Origin: Flavobacterium frigidimaris
Lineage (GTDB): Bacteria > Bacteroidota > Bacteroidia > Flavobacteriales > Flavobacteriaceae
Length of the DNA: 64,000 bases
Assembly (NCBI GenBank): GCA_900129595.1
Contig: FQWG01000009.1
Coordinates: 62,001 to 126,000, forward strand
Reading direction: 5' to 3'
Shown piece by piece: positions 38,597 through 47,996 of this stretch. The notes beneath the pieces were generated by a model. That model was not told the origin of the DNA. It made no database searches and saw only the letters and a program-made list of their open reading frames with translations. Each line of letters opens with the position of its first letter. Position 1 is the first letter of the stretch. Both the position numbers and the translations under genes were made by a program.

Positions 38597-38663
38597 CCGA
38601 AAATGAATTTAGAGTAGCTGTGTCAAACCTTTGTGACTCAGAAGGGCGAAGCCGTGAATTGTT

Positions 38664-39977
38664 ATGACTGAAATAGATAAAAAAGAGTACAAATTGATCG
38701 AAAATATAAAAATAGCTATTGTTGGCTTAGGTTATGTTGGTCTGCCTTTGGCCAGATTATTTGCTACGAAATATTCAGTAATTGGTTTTGATATCAATGA
38801 ATCCAGAGTAGCGTCTTTAAAATCAGGTACAGATACAACATTAGAAGTAGATGATGTTACTTTGCAAAAAGTACTGGTTGAGAATCCAAACACTGAAAAA
38901 GGATTGTATTGTACCACTTCCTTAAACGATTTGGCAGATTGTAATTATTTTATAATCACGGTTCCTACTCCGGTAGATAAAAATAATCGACCTGATTTAA
39001 CTCCTTTGTATAAATCGAGTGAGTCCGTTGGTAAAATACTAAAAAAAGGAGATATCGTAATTTACGAATCAACGGTTTATCCGGGTGTTACCGAAGAACA
39101 ATGCGTTCCGGTTTTAGAAAAAGTTTCAGGTTTGAAATTTAATGAAGATTTCTATGCTGGATATTCACCTGAGAGAATAAATCCGGGAGACAAAGAGCAT
39201 ACGGTTGAAAAGATTTTGAAGGTAACTTCAGGATCAACGCCAGAAATTGGTTTAAAAGTCGATGCTTTGTATAAGTCAGTAATTACTGCCGGAACACATT
39301 TGGCACCAAGTATAAAAGTGGCAGAAGCGGCAAAAGTTATTGAGAACTCACAAAGAGACATTAACATCGCTTTTGTAAATGAACTGGCTAAAATATTCAA
39401 CTTAATGAATATTGATACCCAGGAAGTATTAGAAGCGGCTTCTACAAAATGGAATTTTTTGCCCTTTAAGCCAGGATTAGTAGGAGGGCATTGTATTGGT
39501 GTCGATCCTTATTATTTAGCACAAAGAGCCCAGGAATTCGGATATCATCCTGAAATCATTTTAGCAGGCCGACGTTTAAATGACAGCATGGGCGAATATG
39601 TGGCTTCGCAAATAGTAAAGCTGATGATTAAAAAAGGAATTTCGGTTAACGGAGCCAATCTGTTAATGCTGGGAATTACTTTTAAAGAAAATTGCCCTGA
39701 TGTTCGTAATACCAAAATTGTAGATGTTGTAAAAGCATTAAAAGAATACGGTATTGTAGTAACCATATTTGATCCGCTTGCTAATGCGAATGATGTAAAA
39801 AAAGAATATAATCTAGTAACAATAAATGCTGTTCCTGATAATAAATTTGATGCAATTGTTCTGGGAGTTTCTCACAAGGAATTTTTAGAATTAAATTTCT
39901 CAGAGTTGCAAAAAGAAAATAGTTTATTATACGATGTAAAAGGAGTTTTGGGTAGTATAGCTGATAATAGGCTGTAG
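38664..39977 (+). CDS. UDP-N-acetyl-hexosamine 6-dehydrogenase (TviB/WbpO-like)
   Basis: A 437-residue nucleotide-sugar dehydrogenase that oxidises C6 of UDP-GlcNAc or UDP-GalNAc to the uronate. NAD-binding G-L-G-Y-V-G-L-P-L-A-R is at residues 21-31, the catalytic Cys277 in G-G-H-C-I-G-V-D-P-Y-Y-L, and the C-terminal domain has G-I-T-F-K-E-N-C-P-D-V-R-N-T-K. The Y-S-P-E-R-I-N-P-G-D-K-E-H segment is typical of Vi-antigen TviB and WbpO rather than UDP-glucose dehydrogenase. It is the first gene after the strong promoter and pairs functionally with the WbpP-like epimerase at 35448. Confidence 0.9.
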   Translation: MTEIDKKEYKLIENIKIAIVGLGYVGLPLARLFATKYSVIGFDINESRVASLKSGTDTTLEVDDVTLQKVLVENPNTEKGLYCTTSLNDLADCNYFIITVPTPVDKNNRPDLTPLYKSSESVGKILKKGDIVIYESTVYPGVTEEQCVPVLEKVSGLKFNEDFYAGYSPERINPGDKEHTVEKILKVTSGSTPEIGLKVDALYKSVITAGTHLAPSIKVAEAAKVIENSQRDINIAFVNELAKIFNLMNIDTQEVLEAASTKWNFLPFKPGLVGGHCIGVDPYYLAQRAQEFGYHPEIILAGRRLNDSMGEYVASQIVKLMIKKGISVNGANLLMLGITFKENCPDVRNTKIVDVVKALKEYGIVVTIFDPLANANDVKKEYNLVTINAVPDNKFDAIVLGVSHKEFLELNFSELQKENSLLYDVKGVLGSIADNRL

Positions 39978-40009
39978 TATTTAAAAGTTCTTTTTTATTT
40001 TAAAAAAAA

Positions 40010-41017
40010 ATGGAAGCAAAGAATTCAATCATACATGTAATTTTGACAGGAGGAGTGGGAAGCAGATTGTGGCCACTTTCCCGAAAAAGCCGACCTAAAC
40101 AATATTTGGAGATATTTGAAGGTAAATCTTTATTCGAGATGACTGTTGATCGTAATAGTTATTTAGCGAATAAGGTGATGGTGGTGGGGAATGTCGATAA
40201 TCATCATCTGAGTGGTGAAGTAATGGATAAAACCAAAACTTCTTATGTGAATATTGTGGAAGCCACACCTCGTAATACTGCAGCGGCGATTGCTTTTGCA
40301 GCATTCGCTTCAAATCCGGATGATATTTTAATTGTAACACCTTCAGATCACATTATTGATAAAATGGAGGAATATAATAAAGCGATCAAAGAGGCTATTT
40401 CAAAAGCACAAGAAGGTTTTATTGTTACTTTCGGTATTATTCCAACTAAGCCGGAAACCGGATATGGATATATTGAGTCAAAAGGAGATAAAGTCGTTTC
40501 ATTTCGCGAAAAGCCCAATCAAACTACAGCAAAAGAATTTATTGCAAAAGGAAATTTTCTTTGGAATAGCGGGATGTTTTGTTTTAAAGCCAGCGTCCTT
40601 TTAGAGGAACTAAAACAATTCCAGCCTGATGTTTATGAGAAATCAAAAGCAGTTTGGGAAGCAAGCGAAAATGGATTTTTAGATTTAAATTTATCATTAG
40701 AAATTCCATCAATCAGTATCGATTACGCCGTAATGGAGCGCAGTAAAAAAATAAAAGTAGTGCCTGCTGCTTTTTCATGGTCAGATTTAGGATCATTTGA
40801 ATCTGTTTACGACTATTTGGTTTCAAAAAATCATCCTGTTGATAAAAACGGCAATATGGTCATTGGTTCAGGTAAACATACTACTTTTCTGGGATTAAAA
40901 AACACTATTTTTGTGTATACTGAGACAGCAAATTTGATTTTGCAAAAAGAAAATTCGCAAGATGTAAAAGATATTTATAGTGAGTTAGAAAAAATAAATT
41001 CAGACTTATTAAATTAA
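40010..41017 (+). CDS. manC: Mannose-1-phosphate guanylyltransferase
   Basis: A 335-residue GDP-mannose pyrophosphorylase without the C-terminal isomerase domain of bifunctional ManC/AlgA. The signature L-T-G-G-V-G-S-R-L-W-P-L-S-R is at residues ~12-25, followed by R-P-K-Q-Y. Also seen are A-T-P-R-N-T-A-A-A, P-S-D-H-I-I, F-R-E-K-P-N and S-I-D-Y-A-V-M-E. It makes GDP-mannose for mannose, fucose or related residues. A role in the GDP-linked legionaminate route is possible, but a better candidate for that (CBS type) is at 50731. Confidence 0.9.
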   Translation: MEAKNSIIHVILTGGVGSRLWPLSRKSRPKQYLEIFEGKSLFEMTVDRNSYLANKVMVVGNVDNHHLSGEVMDKTKTSYVNIVEATPRNTAAAIAFAAFASNPDDILIVTPSDHIIDKMEEYNKAIKEAISKAQEGFIVTFGIIPTKPETGYGYIESKGDKVVSFREKPNQTTAKEFIAKGNFLWNSGMFCFKASVLLEELKQFQPDVYEKSKAVWEASENGFLDLNLSLEIPSISIDYAVMERSKKIKVVPAAFSWSDLGSFESVYDYLVSKNHPVDKNGNMVIGSGKHTTFLGLKNTIFVYTETANLILQKENSQDVKDIYSELEKINSDLLN

Positions 41018-41029
41018 TTGAAATTTAAA

Positions 41030-42076
41030 ATGAAAAAAATTCTTATAACCGGCGGAGCTGGTTTTATTGGTTCACACGTAGTAAGACGATTTGTGAATAA
41101 ATATCCTGAATACCAAATCTTCAATTTAGATGCTTTGACGTATGCTGGTAATTTAGAGAATATTAAAGACATTGAAAATCAACCCAATTATACATTTGTA
41201 AAAGGAGATATTGTGGATGAAGTTTTTATAAATGAACTTTTTTCATTGCATAATTTTGATGGCGTTTTACATTTGGCTGCAGAATCCCATGTTGATCGTT
41301 CTATTGAAGATCCCTTAGCGTTTGTTAGGACAAATGTTATTGGAACGATGAATTTATTGAATGCTGCGAAAAATCAATGGAAAGATAATTTTGAAGGGAA
41401 ACGTTTCTATCATATCAGTACTGATGAAGTATATGGTTCTCTTGGAGCAGAAGGTCTTTTTACAGAAACAACTTCATACGATCCTAATTCTCCTTATTCA
41501 GCTTCTAAAGCAAGTTCAGATCATTTTGTGAGAGCTTATGGAGAAACGTATGGCTTACCGTATGTTTTAACAAATTGTTCCAATAATTACGGATCTTATC
41601 ATTTTCCTGAAAAATTAATTCCACTTTTTATAAACAATATTATTAATAATAAACCTTTACCAGTTTATGGAGATGGAAATTATACACGTGATTGGTTGTT
41701 TGTAGAAGATCATGCCATTGCGATAGATTTAGTTTTTAATAAAGGAAAAAATCATGAGACCTATAATATTGGAGGGTTCAATGAATGGAAAAATATTGAT
41801 TTGGTGAAATTATTATGCCAAATAATGGATGAAAAATTAGGAAGATCAGAAGGTTCTTCTCAGGACTTGATTACATATGTTAAAGACAGGCCAGGGCATG
41901 ATTTGCGTTATGCAATAGATGCTTCAAAAATTAATAAAGAATTGGGGTGGAAACCGTCTGTTACTTTTGAAGAAGGTCTGGAAAAAACAATCAACTGGTA
42001 TCTCAATAATGAAGAGTGGCTGCAAAATGTAACCTCAGGATCCTATAAAGATTATTATCAAAAACAATATTCATAA
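41030..42076 (+). CDS. rfbB: dTDP-glucose 4,6-dehydratase
   Basis: A 348-residue extended SDR making dTDP-4-keto-6-deoxyglucose. The start is ATG 41030 (MKKILITGGAGFIGSHVVRRF); a TTG 12 nt upstream, overlapping the manC end, is less likely. Key motifs are G-G-A-G-F-I-G-S, the S-T-D-E-V-Y-G-S-L-G active-site segment, Y-S-A-S-K and T-N-C-S-N-N-Y-G-S-Y-H-F-P-E-K. The partners rfbA, rfbC and rfbD are not in this window and may lie downstream or elsewhere. Confidence 0.93.
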   Translation: MKKILITGGAGFIGSHVVRRFVNKYPEYQIFNLDALTYAGNLENIKDIENQPNYTFVKGDIVDEVFINELFSLHNFDGVLHLAAESHVDRSIEDPLAFVRTNVIGTMNLLNAAKNQWKDNFEGKRFYHISTDEVYGSLGAEGLFTETTSYDPNSPYSASKASSDHFVRAYGETYGLPYVLTNCSNNYGSYHFPEKLIPLFINNIINNKPLPVYGDGNYTRDWLFVEDHAIAIDLVFNKGKNHETYNIGGFNEWKNIDLVKLLCQIMDEKLGRSEGSSQDLITYVKDRPGHDLRYAIDASKINKELGWKPSVTFEEGLEKTINWYLNNEEWLQNVTSGSYKDYYQKQYS

Positions 42077-42127
42077 ACAATAAACAATTTTATTTAAACC
42101 ATTCTCTAGGTTAAATTATAGTTTCAT

Positions 42128-44548
42128 ATGAAAAAGATAACTTACGTTCTTACGCTGCTTTTTATTTTATTATTATCAGTTAATGTAAATGCTCAGGATA
42201 TATTTAAATCAAAGGATTTAAGCACTGTTAAAGTCGATTATTTGTCTGTTGATGATTTAGCCAAAATTAGTGCTCAGTTAAAAAGCAATAACGCAACAAT
42301 TGATAGTGTAGAGTCAATGGCTTTATCAAAAGGGATGAGTCAAAGTGAATTCAATAAATTGAGAGTTAAATTAAATGAATTTAATAAGAAAAATATTAAA
42401 GATAATAAGGCAAACATAGTTGATAAGGATTCTGGATTTGGAAGAAAACAGGAAGTAGTTAAAAATGATAAAATAAAAGATTCAACAAATGCTTTAATTT
42501 TTGGTTCTGAATTATTTGATAACCCTACTTTAAATTTTGAACCGGATTTGAAATTAGCTACACCTATGAATTATATTCTGGGACCTGGTGATGAATTGCA
42601 GGTTAGTGTTTATGGGGTTCAGGAGTACAATGCCAGTATTCCGGTTAGTGTAGAAGGAAAGGTAACTATTGACTATGTAGGACAAATATCTGTTTCTGGT
42701 ATGTCTATAGAGGCTGCTACTCAAAAAATAAAGTCATCTATTGCCAGAGTATATAGCACAGTGAGTTCCGGCCAATCTCAGGTCAGTGTAAGTTTAAGTA
42801 GAATTCGTACTATTAAAATCACTATAGTAGGAGGTAAACAACCGGGTAATTATTCTATATCATCTTTGGCAACAGTTTATAATGCTTTGCATTTGGCTGG
42901 AGGACCGGGAAAAAACGGAAGTTATAGAAATATAGAACTGATTAGAAATAATAAAATTTACAAAAATGTAGACATTTATAAGTTTTTAGTTAAGGGTGAT
43001 CAATCTGATAATGTAAGCTTGAAAGATAATGATGTAATTCGAATACCAGCTTACAGTCAAAGAGTAACTGTTGAAGGAGAAGTTAAGCGTCCTGGAATTT
43101 TCGAGATGAAAATAGGAGAGAAGTTTTCTGATTTATTAAATTTTGCTTCTGGTTTTAATGAATTTGCCTACACGGCTTCTGTTAATGTAATACAAAAAAC
43201 AGGAAAAGAATTCAAAGTGCATGATATAAACGAAAGCGAATACAATTCTTATTTGCCGCAATCCGGAGATGTATTTAGAATTACCAAAATTTTGAACCGA
43301 TTCGAAAATCGTATTAAAATAGAAGGAGCTGTTTTTAGACCGGATTATTATTCTTATAGTGAAGGAATGCGAATTTCAGATCTTATTACAAGAGCTGAAG
43401 GACTTAAAGAAGATGCTTATACAAAAAGAGCAAGGATTATTCGTCTAAAAACAGATTTAACGACAGAAATTGTAAATGTTGATTTAGGTGCCGCTTTATC
43501 TGGGGATTTAAATGCTGATTTAGAATTAAAAAGAGAAGATATTTTAACTGTTTATTCTATTCTGGATTTTAGAGAAGAATATAAAGTCACTATTGATGGT
43601 GAAGTAAAAAATCCTGGTGTGTATGAGTATTTCGAAAACTTGACATTAAATGATCTGGTGGTTCAGGTGGGAGGATTAACAGGTTCTGCATCTAAAAGAG
43701 TGGAAATTGCAAGAATGGTAAAATCGGATGTAATAGATGATGCTGATCCTAAGCGCGTTGAGTTGCTTGAATTTGAAATTACGGCGGACAACAACGAACA
43801 AATTAAAAACTTTGTTTTAAAACCCTTTGATGTAATTAATATCCGTAAAGTAGCAGTATATGAAAAACCTCAAATGGTTACTGTTGGTGGAGCAGTGGCT
43901 TACCCAGGGAAATATGTTTTAGCCAATAAGAGAGAAACTGTTTATAACGTTGTTATGCGAGCAGGAGGGCTAATATCTATTGCCAATTTGGATGGTATGA
44001 AAATAAAAAGACCATTCAAACAAGAACAAATTGATCAATTAGAAAGTATAGATTTAAATTTATCGAAGAATGATTCAGTAAAGGGTAAGTTAGCTAAAAA
44101 ACTTAAAGAAGATTTAAAATTTGCTATCATACCAGTTAACTGGGAAAAAATTGTAAAAGATAAAAATCATTATTCTAATGTCACTTTGTTTCCAGGAGAT
44201 GAGATTGAAGTGGCCGTCTTTAATGAAGGTGTTAAGGTAACTGGGAACGTTCTATTGACTTCTGAAATTCCATATAGAAGTGGTAAAGGGTTTAGATACT
44301 ATATTGATGCTGTTGGAGGTGTTGATAATAAAGGATGGAAGAGAAAAGCTTATATAATTTATCCTAATGGTAAAGCTTCTGTGACAAGTTCCTTTTTGTT
44401 TTTTAGGTCTTATCCAAATGTGACTCCTGATTCTCAGATTGTTGTGCCGCAAAAGCCTGAGGCGAAGAAAATGAGTGCTGGAGAATGGGCTGGACTTGGA
44501 ACTGCATTTGCTAGTTTAGCTTTGTTAATTGTTACTGCTTTTAAATAA
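42128..44548 (+). CDS. Wza-type polysaccharide export protein with multiple SLBB domains
   Basis: An 806-residue outer-membrane/periplasmic export protein. Signal peptide residues 1-23 end V-N-V-N-A-Q-D; no lipobox Cys is present. The Poly_export domain near residue ~145-230 starts with Y-I-L-G-P-G-D-E-L-Q-V-S-V-Y-G. Several SLBB repeats follow, recognisable from recurring V-x-G-E/A-V-x-x-P-G-x-Y/F-x-x motifs. A hydrophobic C-terminal helix (W-A-G-L-G-T-A-F-A-S-L-A-L-L-I-V) ends the protein. Much longer than E. coli Wza, as is usual in this phylum. It forms the export channel with the Wzz-like protein that follows. Confidence 0.92.
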   Translation: MKKITYVLTLLFILLLSVNVNAQDIFKSKDLSTVKVDYLSVDDLAKISAQLKSNNATIDSVESMALSKGMSQSEFNKLRVKLNEFNKKNIKDNKANIVDKDSGFGRKQEVVKNDKIKDSTNALIFGSELFDNPTLNFEPDLKLATPMNYILGPGDELQVSVYGVQEYNASIPVSVEGKVTIDYVGQISVSGMSIEAATQKIKSSIARVYSTVSSGQSQVSVSLSRIRTIKITIVGGKQPGNYSISSLATVYNALHLAGGPGKNGSYRNIELIRNNKIYKNVDIYKFLVKGDQSDNVSLKDNDVIRIPAYSQRVTVEGEVKRPGIFEMKIGEKFSDLLNFASGFNEFAYTASVNVIQKTGKEFKVHDINESEYNSYLPQSGDVFRITKILNRFENRIKIEGAVFRPDYYSYSEGMRISDLITRAEGLKEDAYTKRARIIRLKTDLTTEIVNVDLGAALSGDLNADLELKREDILTVYSILDFREEYKVTIDGEVKNPGVYEYFENLTLNDLVVQVGGLTGSASKRVEIARMVKSDVIDDADPKRVELLEFEITADNNEQIKNFVLKPFDVINIRKVAVYEKPQMVTVGGAVAYPGKYVLANKRETVYNVVMRAGGLISIANLDGMKIKRPFKQEQIDQLESIDLNLSKNDSVKGKLAKKLKEDLKFAIIPVNWEKIVKDKNHYSNVTLFPGDEIEVAVFNEGVKVTGNVLLTSEIPYRSGKGFRYYIDAVGGVDNKGWKRKAYIIYPNGKASVTSSFLFFRSYPNVTPDSQIVVPQKPEAKKMSAGEWAGLGTAFASLALLIVTAFK

Positions 44549-44557
44549 AATATTTTG

Positions 44558-45640
44558 ATGGATAATAAACCTATTGTAGACGATGAAATATCGTTAAAGG
44601 AATTAATAAATAAAGCACAAGAATGGTACGCTTATTTACTTTCTCAATGGAAATTTGTAGTGTTTGCGGGAATTATTGGTGCAGCTTTAGGTGTAACTTA
44701 TTCTTATACGCAAAAACCTATTTATAAAGCTACTTTATCATTTGCATTAGAAGATGAAAAAGGCGGGGGTGGACTTGGAGGAGCATTAGGATTAGCAAGC
44801 TCCTTTGGTCTAGATGTAGGAGGAAGTGGTGGTGGTATTTTTACAGGTTCTAATCTAACGGAATTATTTAAATCTAGATCAATGGTGGAGAAAACGTTAC
44901 TATCGCCAGTTAATGTAAATGGAAAAATAATTTCTTTAGCTGAAATGTATATTCAAAATAATAAATGGAGAAAAAATTGGGAGAACAATCCAAAAATAGC
45001 ATCGATTCAATTTTCACCGGAGGTCAGTCGTAAAAATTTCACTCGTACTCAAGATAGTATTTTAGGCGTCATTTATAATAATTTGTCTAAAAATGGATTG
45101 GTAGTAGGAGTAAAAGATAAAAAAGTTTCTATTATAAGTATAGATGTTTCATCAACAAATGAATTATTTGCTAAAAATTTTTGTGAAGCTTTAGCAAAAG
45201 AGGTAGGAGAGTTTTATATCGAGACAAAGAGCAAAAAAGCTAGAATTAATATGACGATTTTAGAACGACAAGTTGATTCTGTTCGAGGTGAGTTAAATGG
45301 ATCTATCACAGGTGTGGCAGTTGCTAATGATAATACATTTAACCTAAACCCGGCCATGAATGTACGTAGAGCACCTTCTTCCAGAAGACAAGTGGATGTA
45401 CAAGCAAATACGGCTATATTAACCGAATTAGTTAAACAATCTGAAATGGCTAAAGTTACTTTGCGCAAAGACACACCATTGATTCAAGTTATTGATAAGC
45501 CCATTTTACCATTACCCAAAGAAAAATTTGGGAGATTGAAAGGATTAATTTATGGAGGTTTTATTAGTGGTTTTCTGGTAGTTATATTCTTAGTTATTAG
45601 AAAATTTCTTAAGTTATTGCTAAATAAAGATGATTTGTAA
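44558..45640 (+). CDS. Wzz/chain-length-determinant protein (polysaccharide co-polymerase)
   Basis: A 360-residue inner-membrane protein with TM1 at ~33-51 and TM2 at ~330-348 flanking a periplasmic domain that includes a Gly-rich segment (G-G-G-G-L-G-G-A-L-G) around residues 69-80. It has no C-terminal tyrosine-kinase domain, so it is the kinase-less PCP type that controls chain length. ATG 44558 is preferred to the TTG one codon upstream. It follows the exporter by 9 bp. Confidence 0.9.
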   Translation: MDNKPIVDDEISLKELINKAQEWYAYLLSQWKFVVFAGIIGAALGVTYSYTQKPIYKATLSFALEDEKGGGGLGGALGLASSFGLDVGGSGGGIFTGSNLTELFKSRSMVEKTLLSPVNVNGKIISLAEMYIQNNKWRKNWENNPKIASIQFSPEVSRKNFTRTQDSILGVIYNNLSKNGLVVGVKDKKVSIISIDVSSTNELFAKNFCEALAKEVGEFYIETKSKKARINMTILERQVDSVRGELNGSITGVAVANDNTFNLNPAMNVRRAPSSRRQVDVQANTAILTELVKQSEMAKVTLRKDTPLIQVIDKPILPLPKEKFGRLKGLIYGGFISGFLVVIFLVIRKFLKLLLNKDDL

Positions 45641-45663
45641 ATAAATACTATTATAAAAAAAAT

Positions 45664-46851
45664 ATGAACATATTAAAATTGATAGGTAGACAAGCAGAAA
45701 TATTTGAAAATGATATTTTAAAACACGAAAAAGAACTATCAAGTATTGTAAATAATTCTTCTTTTTTAATTATTGGTGGTGCGGGATCTATTGGACAGGC
45801 AGTTACTAAAGAAATTTTTAAAAGAAATCCATCAAAAATACATGTTGTTGATATAAGCGAAAACAATATGGTAGAACTTGTGCGTGATTTGAGAAGTTCT
45901 TACGGATACATAGATGGTGATTTCCAAACCTTTGCTTTGGATATCGGATCAATTGAATACGATGCATTTATTCAATCTGATGGTAAATATGATTATGTCT
46001 TAAATCTCTCGGCATTGAAACACGTCCGTAGTGAAAAAGATCCTTTTACCTTAATGCGAATGATAGATGTAAATATATTTAATACAGAAAAAACCTTACA
46101 ACAATCAATTGAAAATGGAACAAAAAAATATTTTTGTGTTTCAACTGATAAAGCAGCTAATCCTGTAAACATGATGGGAGCTTCTAAGAGAATAATGGAG
46201 ATGTATCTTATGCGTAAGAGCAAAGAAATAAAAATTTCTACAGCACGTTTTGCAAATGTTGCTTTTTCAGATGGTTCATTACTGCACGGCTTCAATCAGA
46301 GAATTATTAAAAGGCAGCCTATTGTAGCACCAAATGACATTAAACGTTATTTTGTTACTCCAAAGGAATCAGGAGAACTTTGCTTAATGTCTTGTATTTT
46401 TGGAGAAAATCGTGATATTTTTTTTCCGAAATTAAGTGAAGGCTTACATTTAATTTCTTTTTCGGATATTGCTGTTAAATATTTGCAAGAAATTGGTTTT
46501 GAAGCCTACTTATGTGAATCTGAAGAAGAAGCTCGGAATAAAGTTGAAAGCTTAGCAAAAGAAAAAAAATGGCCCTGCTTATTTACAGGTAGTGATACTA
46601 CAGGTGAAAAAGATTTTGAAGAATTTTTTACAGATAGTGAAGTTTTAAATATGGATCGATTTGATAACTTGGGAATAATTAAAAATGAAGCTATTTTTTC
46701 TTTTGAGAAGTTAGAAGAATTTACAGCAAACATAGAACTTATGAAGTCGAATAAAAAATGGGATAAAGAAGAAATAGTAAATTTATTTCATAAAATGATA
46801 CCAAATTTCGGACATAAGGAAACAGGTAAGTACCTAGATTCAAAAATGTAA
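45664..46851 (+). CDS. CapD/FlaA1-family nucleotide-sugar 4,6-dehydratase (LegB role inferred)
   Basis: A 395-residue SDR of the polysaccharide-biosynthesis CapD group. NAD-binding G-G-A-G-S-I-G is at residues 38-44, the catalytic Thr161-Asp162-Lys163 follows, and the Tyr of the SDR motif is replaced by Met (M171-G-A-S-K175), as is normal for this family. It should remove water from a nucleotide-GlcNAc to give the 4-keto-6-deoxy sugar. The C-terminal ~130 residues exceed the FlaA1 core. It sits directly before LegC, so it takes the LegB position, although Campylobacter LegB is of the dTDP-glucose-dehydratase-like type. Donor (UDP or GDP) and stereochemistry are not provable from sequence. Confidence 0.85.
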   Translation: MNILKLIGRQAEIFENDILKHEKELSSIVNNSSFLIIGGAGSIGQAVTKEIFKRNPSKIHVVDISENNMVELVRDLRSSYGYIDGDFQTFALDIGSIEYDAFIQSDGKYDYVLNLSALKHVRSEKDPFTLMRMIDVNIFNTEKTLQQSIENGTKKYFCVSTDKAANPVNMMGASKRIMEMYLMRKSKEIKISTARFANVAFSDGSLLHGFNQRIIKRQPIVAPNDIKRYFVTPKESGELCLMSCIFGENRDIFFPKLSEGLHLISFSDIAVKYLQEIGFEAYLCESEEEARNKVESLAKEKKWPCLFTGSDTTGEKDFEEFFTDSEVLNMDRFDNLGIIKNEAIFSFEKLEEFTANIELMKSNKKWDKEEIVNLFHKMIPNFGHKETGKYLDSKM

Positions 46852-46853
46852 TT

Positions 46854-47996
46854 ATGAATAGTATTAATTCAGTTATATCATTTATTAAAGAGCAGTATAA
46901 GACGGATAATTTTATACCTCTTCATATTCCACACTTTGGTGGTAATGAAAAGAAATATTTAATTGACACAATAGACTCTACTTTTGTTTCTTCAGTAGGA
47001 GCTTATGTTGATCAATTTGAAGTGATGATGCAAGACATTACTCATACTAAAAGAGCTGTCGCTGTAGTAAATGGTACCGCTGCCATTCAAGTCGCTTTGC
47101 GTTTATTAGGAGTGAAAGCAGGGGATGAAGTTTTGACGCAAGCTTTGACATTCGTAGCTACGGCCAATGCAATAGCATATCAAAATGCGACACCTGTTTT
47201 TATAGATGTTGATTTAGATACAATGGGATTATCTGCAAAAGCACTTGCTGTTTTTTTAGAAGAATTTGGTGATTTGCGTTATGATGGCTGTTATAATAAA
47301 AAGACAGGGAAAAAAATTAGCGCTTGTTTGCCAATGCATACTTTTGGATTTCCTGTTCATTTAGAGGAATTAATTAAAATTTGTGATAATTGGAAAATTC
47401 CCGTGCTAGAAGATGCTGCAGAATCTTTAGGAAGCGAATATAAAGGGAAATCAACAGGAAGCTTTGGAAAGGTAGGTGCTTTTTCATTTAATGGCAATAA
47501 AATTGTTACCTGTGGTGGTGGTGGTGCAATTGTTACCAATGATGTTACTATGGGTGAAAAAGGAAAATATTTAACTACTACAGCAAAGATTCCGCATCCA
47601 TATGAATATGTTCATGATGAGATGGGATATAATTTTAGGATGCCTAATTTAAATGCCGCTCTGGCATGTGCACAATTAGAACAATTAACCGGTTTCCTTG
47701 AAAATAAAAGAAAATTGGCGAAAGAATATGAATCTTTTTTTGCTTCTAATGGTATAAATTTTAGAACAGAAACCCCAGATACAAAAGCAAATTATTGGTT
47801 AATGTGTGTAGAATTAGAAAATAAATCTGAAAGAGATTTATTTTTAAAATCTACGAACAAAAACGGTGTTATGACAAGACCAATATGGCAGCTCATGTAT
47901 CGTCTGCCAATGTATGCAAACTGTCAAAGGGATAAGCAGGTTAATGCAGAATTTTTGGAAGAAAGAATTGTAAACATACCAAGCAGTGTCAGATAA
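46854..47996 (+). CDS. legC: LegC-family 4-keto-sugar aminotransferase
   Basis: A 380-residue DegT/DnrJ/EryC1 PLP aminotransferase that adds the 4-amino group to the 4-keto-6-deoxy sugar. PLP residues seen are Asp187 in E-D-A-A-E-S-L-G-S and the Schiff-base Lys216 in F-S-F-N-G-N-K-I-V-T. The N-terminal F-I-P-L-H-I-P-H-F-G-G-N-E-K-K-Y and the G-A-Y-V-D-Q-F-E segments are typical of the LegC group. It starts 2 bp after the dehydratase and overlaps the next gene by 11 nt. Confidence 0.92.
   Translation: MNSINSVISFIKEQYKTDNFIPLHIPHFGGNEKKYLIDTIDSTFVSSVGAYVDQFEVMMQDITHTKRAVAVVNGTAAIQVALRLLGVKAGDEVLTQALTFVATANAIAYQNATPVFIDVDLDTMGLSAKALAVFLEEFGDLRYDGCYNKKTGKKISACLPMHTFGFPVHLEELIKICDNWKIPVLEDAAESLGSEYKGKSTGSFGKVGAFSFNGNKIVTCGGGGAIVTNDVTMGEKGKYLTTTAKIPHPYEYVHDEMGYNFRMPNLNAALACAQLEQLTGFLENKRKLAKEYESFFASNGINFRTETPDTKANYWLMCVELENKSERDLFLKSTNKNGVMTRPIWQLMYRLPMYANCQRDKQVNAEFLEERIVNIPSSVR

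Noticed and set aside
38392..38663. Invertible (phase-variable) capsule promoter as in Bacteroides fragilis
   Set aside because: I looked for inverted repeats flanking the promoter at 38566-38596 and saw only the 5-4-5 palindrome; no distant inverted partner or invertase gene was found.
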